From: Campylorhamphus procurvoides
Lineage: Eukaryota > Chordata > Aves > Passeriformes > Dendrocolaptidae
Direction: 5' to 3'
NCBI GenBank assembly: GCA_013396655.1
Contig: WBMV01009269.1
Location: forward strand, 2,516-66,515
DNA length: 64,000 nucleotides
Under the pieces are notes generated by a model. It did not search any database. It saw only the letters and a list, made by a program, of their open reading frames with translations, and was not told the DNA's origin. Below, piece after piece: positions 47,901-59,900 of the stretch. Both the position numbers and the translations under genes were made by a program. The stretch's first letter is position 1; each line of letters opens with the position of its first letter.

Positions 47901-50900
47901 AGACTCTTGACATTTCCTGTAATACTTTACACAATAGTCTCAGACAACTTCTAAACTTTTTCTTTTTACAGTGACAAGTTTACTAGATTTTGTCAATGGA
48001 AAAACGTAGAGCTAAATATTCATGTAAGTACTTACAAGTATATTTATCTTGTCAAAGGCTGGTACAGGAAAGAGAATGCTCAGGTTTGAAGCCTGCTCTG
48101 CACAGACCTCATTAAGGAGGGTGGTGGATGTCAGTGCTCTGCTATTCTTAGACACAGCCCTGACGATTCCTGTCTGGCCGTCCCTTCTGCCTGTCCTCAC
48201 TTAATAGAATTTGGATTTTTATAGTGGCTGAAGGAGCTGAACTGCCAGAATTGCTGCTCTTTGGCAGCTCTGCTTACCATCCATCTCCCTGTCCCCCTGC
48301 AGTCCTGCCCTGGCCCTGTGAACCCCTTCCCTTGGCCTCTGCCTTTGTCCCTCTGCACTGCTCCCTGGCAGCTTGGGCTGCAAAAACAGCCTTGAATGAG
48401 ACTGGCAGTTTTTGGGAACAACAGCCTCACTCCCCTTGTTCCTGCTTCACACTGTAATGCTTGCAAATACATTGAAATATAAACAATGAGAGGCTCCTTT
48501 TCCAACACAATAAATGCTGATGAGTTACAGTAGTTGAGTATCTCAACACATTTAGATGTTTTCACAGTAAGGTTTTTAATGCTGAAAAATGAAGGGTTTG
48601 TTCTGTTTTTTTTTTCTTTTTCCACTTGCAGCTGACCATGAATGATTTTAGTGTACATAGAATAATAGGAAGAGGGGGATTTGGTGAAGTGTATGGCTGC
48701 AGAAAAGCAGACACTGGAAAAATGTGAGTATCCCACACTGTATTGCAGAGGTAACTGTAAACTCTGAACGAGTAAGGAAATCCTTCCAGCCATTTCTTAG
48801 GAAATCACTGGAAAGCAGCATCATGTTACTGTAAAGCTCTCTGTAATTAAGCTTTATCCCAAGAGGTTCTGATTTCTGGCTCCTCTTTAGGCTCAGTTTG
48901 CTCCTTGGTCCCGTTCCGTGCCATGCAGAGGGTCAGTCTCCCCGAGCTCTTGGGCACATCCTGCACTGAAATGTCCTGTCAGAATCCATGGAAACTGCAC
49001 GTGTGTGCTGAGGAAGTGTGGCTTAAAGGATTCCTGGGATGAGAGGCTGGCAGTGCAGAGGGATGTGCCCAGGGAGCCAGGGTGGTTGGTGGGGTGCCAC
49101 CTGCAGAAGGTGCTGATGGGGGTCTGGAGGGGCCACGGGGACCCACCCTCAGTGCTGGGCAGTGTGGGCTGTGCCAGGGCAGATTCTGAGTGTGCTATTC
49201 CAGATTTGGGGAATTGCATCAGTGTCTGCCCCAATGTATGGTGAAAGCAGTGATCCTTGCTGACACTGGGAAGGGTGTAGTTCCAGTGTGGAACTTGTGT
49301 TTTCACAGAGCTCTCCCTGGGAACTCCACGATCAACCTTGGGTGGATTTTTATCTTCGTGGTCTTACCATTCCCACACTTCTGATCAGATTTCAGTTTCT
49401 AGGCATCCTTGTCCCATTATGCTCTGATTTGAACATCTGGGCATGGATTTAACAAGTTGTTCTCAATATCTATCAATCCATTTATTTATTTATTTACACC
49501 TTATCCTGCCCCTTTCATCTTGCTTTTCCCCTAACAGTTTTAGTCCAGGGCTTGTCCCTAAACATTTCTCTTCCAAGAGAGCATGGCATGTTTGAGGTGC
49601 CATGCCTCTGGTTCCAGCTGCCTTCCCTGGCACTTGTGTGTGCTTGGCATCCCTGATAATAATAAACCTCTGAGCTGGAGCAGTTGGGAGACAACGTTGC
49701 TGTCACACTCAGTGTTTTTGCAGTGACTGCAAGTATTTATATTGGTACTCTTACTAACAGCACTGGCTTTAGTCTTGCCTTGGTGCTTTTTTTGCCCCTG
49801 CACAATTAGTTGATTTGTCTGTGTACAAAAATAAACGTTTTATTTGGCTTGAGGCACACTAAGCAGGTGTGCACCCCAAAGAGGCAGTTCTCAGACTCCT
49901 AGCCATCTTCTTGTCTGAGCTGGGCTCTGGCAGAAGGTGGATAAACCTTGGGAAGTGAAAAGGACAGGAAAAGTGAAGCAAAGGACAGATTTTTTCAGAT
50001 ATAAAGAGATTAAGGGGGAAGAAAAATGTGGGAAAACCAACCTTTTTTTTTTTTTCAAATTTGAAGCAAAACCTTAGACTAGGCTCAGCTTCTGGGTAGA
50101 GGTTTGGTGTAGTTCCTTCTTAATGCAGCCCTGTTTGCCCATCCCTCATCCAGATCCCACCCACTGTAGATGCTGCCTCTGCTGCACTTACTGCTTGAAA
50201 GGAGCGTGGGAACCACCCCTCCCTCCCTCCCAGGTACCACCAGTGCTGTTCCCCTAAGCACAGACATCACTTGTCACATCACCATCACCCCTGTGAGCAT
50301 GTCAAGGAGGGGCCAGAATTAGGATGCAGCCAGCATTGCAGGGGGAAGGACAGCAGGGTCAGTGAGAGCTGGAGCTGGCACAGGGTGCCCAGGGAAGCTG
50401 GGGCTGCCCCATCCCTGCAAGGGTCCACGGCCTGGATGGATGGGGCTTGGAGCAACCTGGGCTGGTGGAAGGTGTCCCTGCCCATGGCAGGGGGTGGCAC
50501 TGGATGAGCTTCAAGGTCCCCTCTAACCCAAACCAGTCTGGGATTCCATGATGTCCATCAGCCTTGGGTCCCCAGTTGCTCTCTGGTCAGGGACACCAGA
50601 GCAGGGCAGGGCAGCACGTCAGGAGTTATTTATAGTCCCCCTTCACAGACTCCTCAGACAGAGCACGTGCCATGAATGTATTCCCAGTTTGGAAACACAG
50701 TTCCAGTGTGTTCACTCTCACTGCCCCCACTCCCAGCATGTCCATGGCAGGAATGATGTGTGGGGGCTGAGGCCAAGGGGAGGTCCTGGGGCTGAGCACT
50801 GGGACAGGTCTGTAACAGGGGGTTTTCCTAAAAATCTATGGGTGTCCATGTCTGGGAATCTTCTGTGCAGGAACACACACGTCCTTCTCACTGTTAATTA

Positions 50901-53900
50901 ATGGACTCACCCAACGTCTTGGAAAAATCTCCAGCCTCCAGCATATCCTCCTGTGGTCGATGGTTGTTAGGGTAACATTCTTTTTGAGCACAATTTTATT
51001 AATTTGTGTAGCACAGATGGTAGAAGATTAAAAAAGCTTTTTTTGTGTGTATCTGACCTTTTTCTGAGTAGAAAGAAAACTTGAAAAAAAATTACATAAA
51101 ACTCAGCATGTGTTCAAGATATTGGTTTCCTGGTAGAGCTGAAACTGTTGGAATGAAGTGGAACCGTAACAGAGTCTGTTATTTAATTCCTATGGCAGAT
51201 CCTTGCTTGGAGGTATTAAAAAAATAAATGTATGATATGTAATTCCCATCCCACTGTGGTGGTTTGGACACAGAATTACTTGTTAAAGCACATTTCTCTG
51301 TTAGGAGGCTTCTGCTGAAAATGTGTTAATTCTGGGAATTTGAAGGTTTTATGTTTAGCCTGAAATGATTTTTTAGTCCTGGGTTTAAGCCTTTCAAGGC
51401 CTTGCTTACAGTATCCTGTAGATGGGCATGGCCTCTCTGCTAGTGAATAATGCTGAGAGAGGAGTTTTGTGGTGCTTTTTCTGAATGGTTGTTATTTTCA
51501 GGTATGCAATGAAATGTTTAGATAAGAAGAGAATCAAGATGAAGCAAGGAGAAACATTAGCCTTAAATGAAAGAATTATGCTGTCTCTTGTCAGTACAGG
51601 AGTAAGTATCACTGATTTGTTATTCTTTCTTCCATATAATATAAAAGCTGTTACATAGAATGCATATTCGATCAATTCAGTTGTGTGACATGCAAAAATG
51701 AACCCCCACCTGAGCCTCCCCCTGATTTTAACAGTGTGTCTGAAATGAGAAGGGAAAAACAAACTTGCTTGTCAGTTTGGGTGCTGCAGAATGAGCCTCT
51801 CTGCTGCAGAGGCTTTAGGGGGTGCCCATTGCTTTCATTCTTTCCACCTCCTCATTTTTTAAATATTCCTTTTTCATGTATTTCTGTTTGAAACTTTTCC
51901 AAAACAAGATTTGATCTTGTAAAAAATGCCTTTTCTCCCTGTAATTTTGTAGTGGTGATGCAGAATCGAAGGTGATATTGCAGAGACAACTCCAGTTACT
52001 TGTTCATCCTCCCTTTCCTGTGACTCTGATATTATTCAAGTTTTTCCTTTCATTTTTTGCATACTTTGGCTGAGTACTTATCAAGGAGTACCAATCCAGG
52101 CTGCCCATCTAGTCTATTTAAAAATTGAGTGAATTAAAATTAAAGTTATTAAAAATGGACCCCATCACTGGTGTGTGTCAAAAGCCCCCCCAGCCCTGGG
52201 ACCTGCGGGGGCTCCGTGGTGTGTTGGGCTCTGAGGAATTCCAGCCAGGATTGGAGGTGCTGGAGCCCTGGGAGCTCTCTGCCCTCCTTGCACAAACCTG
52301 GCAGCTGGCTCGTGTCACCATGGCTACAGGGGATGCTGCTGCAAACCTGAATTTTCCTCCTGTTGTGGTGTATGAACTGAACAGAGTGCAGCCCCTTCCC
52401 AGCAGACACGGAAGGGATGAGAAGGAATTGTGTGTGGGTTTGTTCTAGGCTTGTCCAAGAAGTGTGCAAAGAGCACAAATAGCTGCAGTGTGAGGGTTCC
52501 TGCCCTGGCTTCTGAAATGGCACAGCCTGGGCTTTGTTCTCAGAGTCCAGCTCTGTGTCTTGCAGAGATTAGAGAATCATAAAAGCTGGGAAAGACCTTT
52601 AAGATCAGTGAGTGTCACTGTTATCCTGGCACTGCCCAGGTCACCACTAACCCCAGGTTCCAGGGAGATCTGAGAGCCCCTTCCAGTGCCTAAAGGGGCT
52701 CCAGGAGAGCTGGGAGGGACCTGGGACAAGCAAAAGGGGGAACCATTTGCCTCTTCATTAGAGTGTAATTTGGTTTAGATTCTCAGAAATTTGAAAGAGT
52801 TTGAAGAGAAACTTTGTACCAAGTGCTGCCCATTCAGCTCTGGTACACCTGGGCAGGAGAGGCTGGAGCACCTGGAATATGCAAGATGAAATAGGTGTGA
52901 AAATGGTGGAATAAGAGAATTCCTTTAATTCCTGAAGAGGAGCTGGGAGGTTGGAGTGGCACATGCCATGCCCAGGGCCAGAAGTTGTGTGCTGTCCAGA
53001 GCAACATGGAACTGGGAGGTTCCTCCCAGTACAGTCAGTCGTTTCACTGGGAACCCAGATGTCTCTGCAAAAGGCACAATAACAGCTGGGCCGATGACAC
53101 ATCTGGTTGTGTAATCAGGGCTGTTAATCCACCTCACATTTTGGCATCCACAACTGCTCCTGGAGCTCCCACAGTGGAGTCTCTTGTGGCTGCAGGGTGA
53201 GAGCAGCTTTGCATGGCCAGTGAACTCACAAGTACAAGAGGCACCTCTGCAGAGCACCCCGGGGTGCCTGGATGGGCCTGATAACCCCAGTGGGGGCTCT
53301 GTGGGACTCGGGTGTCCCTTGGTGTCTGTGCTTTGTCACTGTGGGTGTAACGTGGCCAAACTGTCACTGAGGTTTGTGTTTCCTCTTCTGCAAGACATCG
53401 GCCCCATCTTCCCCTCCCTCAGCGATGTTCAGGCTGGAAATGCATTGTGAAATCCTTGGACAGTGGCAGAGTAGGGAGAAGATATTATTTTCTGTTAAAA
53501 GACAAAAAAAGTACTTATTTTCTGTAATAGTCAATATTTGCCTAGTTTCTGTTCAAAACATGGAACATGCAAACCATGCTGCTGATGGACCATATGAAAG
53601 CAGCCAGCCCCAAGGTGCTGTTTGTGGAAGGAAGTGGTTATTCCATAAACCTTGTCCTGGGGGTAGGAGGGGATCATTCCAGCTGTTTGTTTCAAGACCA
53701 GAGGCTGGTCAGGGCTGGGGCTCCTCTCTGTTGTGTTTCCCAGTTCTTTCCTCCTAAACAAACCCAGCAGTTCAGCTGCCTCATCCAGCTCCTGAGATAA
53801 CTTACTAATGGTTGGATTCAGGATTCCCTCCGAGGGATGATAAATGTAATCACAGAATGTCCTCAGTTGGAAGGGACAGGATCATCCAAGTCCAACTCCT

Positions 53901-56900
53901 GTCTCTGACAGAACACCCCAGAAATCCCACCATGAGCAGGGGCAGGTTGAGCAATAACCATTTGAGATGTGGTTTTTCTGAGCAGAGCAGGTACTTTGTT
54001 TTCACGAGTTTCAAGCAGTGACTGGCACATCTTTGTGAGCACTGAGACGTGTTGGGACAGGGCTGACCCCCAGCCCAAGTGGGACACAGCTCTCTGAGCA
54101 CCTTTGTCCCCTGCTTGCCCTTGTTTTGTGCCCCAGAGCTGGGTGCTTGACCTCCAGGGAAGAGTCAGAACCAAAGGTTTCCTTCTATAGCACTTGTTAA
54201 TGTGATAATGTCTTTAAAAGATCACATTTCTGCAGTTCTTTTATAGTTATTGTAATATTTTTTCCTTCCACATGATTTATTACCAGAAATTTGACTTCAG
54301 CAGCTTTCTGGACTCAATCCAGGATTTTTTTGGATGTAAGGAACTGTTTCCAAACTGGCCTTAATTCAGACATTAATGTTATATGGTCTCTTATTTTCAT
54401 CAGAGCAGAAACGTGACTGCAACAAAGTATTGCTGTCCTGGGAAATTGGCTTTATTGCTTTGTGTGTCATTTAAAAAAATAACTATAAGGGGTTTTTTTT
54501 ATTTTTTCATGCTGGAAAATGGTCTTTTGCAGTGGTTTTTATGTCAGAAAAATACTGCAGTATAGTTTTTCTCTCTGTTACAGGGAGAAGGTAGTGATTA
54601 AATTAGGAATGCTTGCACAAAAATGAGTTATGCATCACATTTACACTTCCAGATAACTTTTATTTTTAAAATCCATAAAAACAGAAGCATGTTATGTCCT
54701 GGTATAGTAGAACCCTTTTACTTGTCTATGTATGGTGTTTAAATTCTAACACTAAATCTTTCTGGGTAATTAGATTGCTCTGAGATTTTAGGAATCGTGC
54801 TTGGGGACACTTCTGAATTACCCAGTTGATGCAGAAAATTAAGTTAATAATTCTACTAAAGCTGTTGTTGTGAAGTTAAGTGGTAGCTACAATAGTCCCC
54901 AGTGCAGAGCTCATAACCAGAGGTGGTACCTTGTCTTAGCTGCCAGTGCCTTGCCTACAGGCTCCTTAATTTTTAGGGCCATTTAGAAACCTGGCGTTTT
55001 TCCTGGATGTTGTGCAGGTGTTTCACACACATCCCTGCCTTCTGAGGGCTTAGTTCTGCACAGGGACATTTGGGGTTGGTATTTGCAGAGTCAAAATTAA
55101 CCTCCAGTTGGGTTTGAGCATGAAGGTGGGCTGTGCCCGAGCACTGTGGGATCCCTGAGGTTGCAGTGGAGCACACAGAGCTCTGTATTTCAGCCTCCTG
55201 GAGGGATGAACCAGCTGCACTGTGTGGCTGGTGGGACAGTGCTGCTGTCCCTCCCTTTCCTGCTCCCCAGAGTGTCCCCAGGCTGAGCCCCAGCCCCTGC
55301 ACTGCCCAAGGCCACCGTGTTTTGCTGTTTCTAAATTGGGAAGGAAACCGGTTCCTGTTTGAGATTCCCAGAGCTTTCACTATCAATACTGCAGCATTTC
55401 ATACATTGTTTGAGTCATGTGAGGTCACACTCGTGCTTCCTGCGGGCTGTCCTGGCCCCTTGGCACTTCAGCTCATCTGGGATCACCTTCCTGTTGGCCC
55501 CTGTGCCCTGGGGTTGGACACGGAATGGTGCAGCCCAAACCTGCTCTGGCAGCCTGGTCATTCCTCAAGGGTTCATTGCAGACTCACCAAACAGCCCCTC
55601 ACACCGTGCCCTTCCAGTGGAAGGTGCCCCTGCCCGTGGCAGGGCATTGGAACAGCATGAGCTTTAAGGTCCCTTCCAACCCCAACCAGCCTGGCATTGC
55701 CACCCCCTATTAATTAGCCAAGAGTGGCTTGTATCTGTAATAGTGTGGCCAGCAGAACCAGAGCAGAACCATTCTTCATGGAAAGGGTTGTCCAGCCCTG
55801 GCTCAGCTGCCCAGGGCAGTGGTGAAATCCTGGGCAGGGGACCTCAGCTGGGGACAGGGGTTACCAGTGGAGCTGCATTTCCTGTCTGGGTGAGGATAGA
55901 ACTTCTGAATATTGGCAGATTTCACAGGAAGAATATCACGTGTATTTTTAGCTTCTCTGTCACACTTTGCTTATTGTCCGTGGTGACCTCTTTGCTCTTC
56001 CCTTCCAGGACTGTCCTTTTATAGTCTGTATGACCTATGCCTTCCACACCCCTGACAAACTCTGCTTCATTCTGGACCTCATGAATGGTAAGCAAGACTC
56101 ATGCAGATGATGATGTTACAGAAATTCTGGTAGGAGGGTTGCTGAGGTGCTTTGTCCCTCAAGCCTGGGCTGCATTTTGTGCTGATCTGTTCAGTTCTCC
56201 ATAAACCAATGTGTGTTAGTGCCTTTTACTTGCTGTAGAAATCCTTTGCATTAAAATTGAAGTTGCTGAGTGAGTCACTGAATGCAAATTTATATAAAGT
56301 AAATGTATTTTGAAAATGAAGTTTCAGATTGATCAAACGTATTTATTAACTGTCTCAGCTGTTCTGTCACCATATGGACTCGCTGAGGGCAGGGCTGGGT
56401 CTCTGTGTGCTCCACAGGTGATCAGAACCTACAAATGCCATGCAGTTCCCCCCGAGTCTGTTCCCCACCCCTGGCTGCCTGTGGAGCAAGATTTTACTGT
56501 TCATTTAATGGCATCTCAATCCTTCTCGTTTTAGGAGGAGATTTGCACTACCACCTCTCCCAGCACGGAGTGTTTTCTGAAAAAGAAATGAGGTTTTATG
56601 CTACTGAAATCATCCTGGGCTTAGAGCACATGCACAATCGCTTCGTGGTGTACAGAGACCTGAAGGTAATGGTTAGGGAGTGCAGCACACAGGCAGCCAA
56701 TAGTCCAGGCACACTGACAACAAGGGGTTATCTCACCTGAAACCTGTTCCTGGGAAGCGCATTATCTGCCTGATTTTTGTAATAACATTTCAAAATCGTT
56801 CTACTCTGTGCCATTATCCAGTTTAACCAGCCTGGGAGAGGCTTCCTTGGAGCCACAATAAATCCTGTGCAGTGTTACTTATCTCAGCAGCTCAGTCACA

Positions 56901-59900
56901 GAATAATTTAGAGAACACACCGTATTTCTGGGAGCCCTGAAAGAGTCCTGTGTGTGTGATGGGGGACTACACAGGAGGAGAGTTGCTGGGGTGTTCCACT
57001 GACAGGTGGGAAGTGGAGGACAGCTCCCAGAGAGATGTCCCTGAGCCAAGTGACAACAAAAGGGGACAAAAGTCTGTCCAGAGATTGCACATGAAAGGTG
57101 TAAGAGCCACACAGAGACCCAGCTGTGAAAGAACCAAAAGCAGCGAGGACTTGAAGCCAAAATAAATTTATCCATTTATTATGTGCTTTGTGTTTCAAAA
57201 CTTCCCTGGTTTTTCTCTTCTGTTATTCAGTATTTCATAAGCCATGGAGTTGATGGCACTACTGTGAGAATGGAGATTTTATTTAGAAAGTGTCTGGTAT
57301 ATTGATGCTAAATAAAAAAAGGCAATTACTGATTACTAGAGAGTATTGATGTCTGAGTTACTGTGTTCTGAGAATTGGCAGCTCTGTCAGCTGGAGGATT
57401 CCAAGCAATCATCTTCCTGTGTCTGATTTCCAGCCTGCAAATATCCTGTTGGATGAACACGGGCACGTGAGGATATCAGACCTTGGGCTGGCTTGTGATT
57501 TCTCCAAAAAGAAGCCACATGCCAGTGTGTAAGTATTATGTCTGGGAGCTCTTCTGCATGTACAGATAGTGTTAAATACGGGCTGGATTTGTCTTGGTAA
57601 TTTAACTCTGCCTAAAGGAATAAAATGACACTTGTGTGGCCCAGGCTTGCTGAGCTGGAGCCTCTGGGGTTTCTGGGCTGCTCTCCCTGTTTCCCTGCAC
57701 AGTTGTAGCAGCTGATGTGTAGGCATGGCTGGGAGATGACACATTATTTCAGGATGATTCACTGCTCAGAGAAGAACCTGACGGAGTTAAAATACCAGAT
57801 TGTTTTAATTGTCCTGAACGGATAATTAAATATTCCAAAACTGACTAAAAAACAGGGCTTATTGTGTCTTTCTGGATCTTTTTAGAACTGGAAGCAGATT
57901 GGGTTCCTTTCTGCCTCTTGCCATCAGGTCTTAACTGAGATCTGAATTCCTGGGGTTGTGTGTGGATTCACATCTTACCTGGCATGTTTTATTCTTAGGT
58001 CCTCATTTGCCCCGATTTAGTGTCATAATTTATGCAAAAAGGAAAGCTCCAGCCTGTCACACCTGAAAAGATTTGCAATTCAGTAGCTTCTTGAAAAAAG
58101 TTCCTATATTTTGATTGTATGAAGGGGAAAAGCAATACCTGGTGGCTGCTTCTAATTTGGGAGGAGGAGTCCTGTGGTCACCCAGGTGTAGCTGGAAGGA
58201 GACACAGGAAACCCACTGAAAGCAAAATACAATCATGATTAAAATGAATTCTTTTTGAATTAGGCTGTCTTCTTGGGAACCCCCTGCTTTTTAATGTTTC
58301 CTTTTCAATGATGGGGTTGTGGTGCTGAAATTCTTGTCCCTTTGTGCCCTGCAGAGGTACCCATGGGTACATGGCCCCCGAGGTGCTCCAGAAGGGCACA
58401 GCCTACGACAGCAGTGCTGACTGGTTCTCCCTGGGCTGCATGTTGTTCAAGCTGCTGAGGGGGTGAGTGAAGGCTCTTCTCCTTTCCTCTCTGAGCCTGG
58501 GCCTGCCTGTCATCTGTCCCTTGAAATGCTAGTACATGATGTGTTCCAGACTACCTGAAGTGGCCCCTGACTGCCCCCTGTGCAGCTTAGACCAAGTCTG
58601 CACGTGAGACTAAACCAGGCTTTTTTGTTGCCATCCAAACCCAACCCAACCCTGCATTCTGTAGTAGGTACAGGTGTGGGACAGGAGGAAGGCAGATGCT
58701 CCATCTGCTCTTTGACTGCTACTGACAGCAACTTACTCATCTCTTGGCAGCTGTTAGTATTTTAAATGTTGTGATGTTACTCATTTCTGAAGTACACTGA
58801 GCAGCCCTGGTAAATTCAGGGGTTCCTTTTATGCCTGAGACCTGCTGTTGTGGGGAAACTCTTGGCTGTGCTGGTCACTTTTTATGGGGTGCTTGGCCTT
58901 CCCTCCTGCAGAGTTTGGGTCAGCCTTCCGTTTGTTGAATCTGTCCTGTTACCTTATTGGTGTCCAAAGGTACATGTAATGATAATTACAGCTTTGTCAG
59001 CAATTCCCTTCTCATTAAACTTGTGTGTGTAGACTTGATTAATACCGTGGCATTTATCTGAGCAGTCAACAAGCACTGATGGGCGAGTGCTTGTTGAAAA
59101 TGGTACCCTCAGTGTTTATGGCAAACCAGAAGAAATCTTTTAACCTTTTCACTGTACTTCTCTATAAAGATTGATCATTAGATCATTCTGTGTACTCATA
59201 CATAATTAACTATAGTTAATTATAATCTCTTATCTCTATCCAGACACTGTACAAATGAAGGTCAGTATGTGATTTGTGAATTGAACTCAAGCTGTATCAA
59301 TATAATGTTAATTGTGCACAAAATAGACTATATAAGTGTGCAAATAAAGAAAGAAGTGGTATTTAAATTGCCAGAAATACCTATTTGAAGAGTGTAGCTG
59401 GGAGCAGTGCTCTGTTGAGTATTAATTGAAGAATTCTGTGGGTAGCAGGACATGGCAGGTGGGGTGTCCTGGGAGGAGGGAGGAGAGTGTCTGTCACACA
59501 GAGAGTCCCAGAATCACTGAGGATAGAAAAGACCTCCAGGGCCATCAAGTCCAACCTGTGACCCATCCCCACCTTGTCCCCCAGCCCAGAGCACTGAGTG
59601 CCATGTCCAGTCATTCCTTGGGCACCTCCAGGGCTGGAAACTCCAAACCTCCCTGGGCTGCCCCTTCCAGCCCCTGACCACCCTTTCCAGGGAGAAATTC
59701 CTCCTGATGTCCAACCTGAACCTCCCCTGGCACAGCTTGAGGCTGTTTTATCTTCTTCTGTCCCTTGTTCCTGGGACCAGAGCCTGACCACCCTGGCTCC
59801 CCCCTCCTGTCAGGGAGTTGGAGAGAACCACTGTGGATTCCTCATCCTGTCTTGGAGTCCTTTTTTTTTTTTTTTGAGTCCCTTGGGCACAGGATCAGGA

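Larger units (their letters stand above)
48724..51501 (+). other. GRK3 intron 8
   Basis: A 2.8 kb intron. It holds a (TTTA)n stretch at 49481-49495, a T13 run at 50043-50055 and a plus-strand CR1 at 50360-50552. No exon or RNA gene is recognised. Confidence 0.8.
51602..56008 (+). other. GRK3 intron 9
   Basis: A 4.4 kb intron with CR1 pieces at 52568-52745 (two opposed fragments), 53848-53940 (-), 55608-55702 (+) and 55773-55850 (+). No exon or RNA gene is recognised; exons 9 and 10 join in phase 0. Confidence 0.8.
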
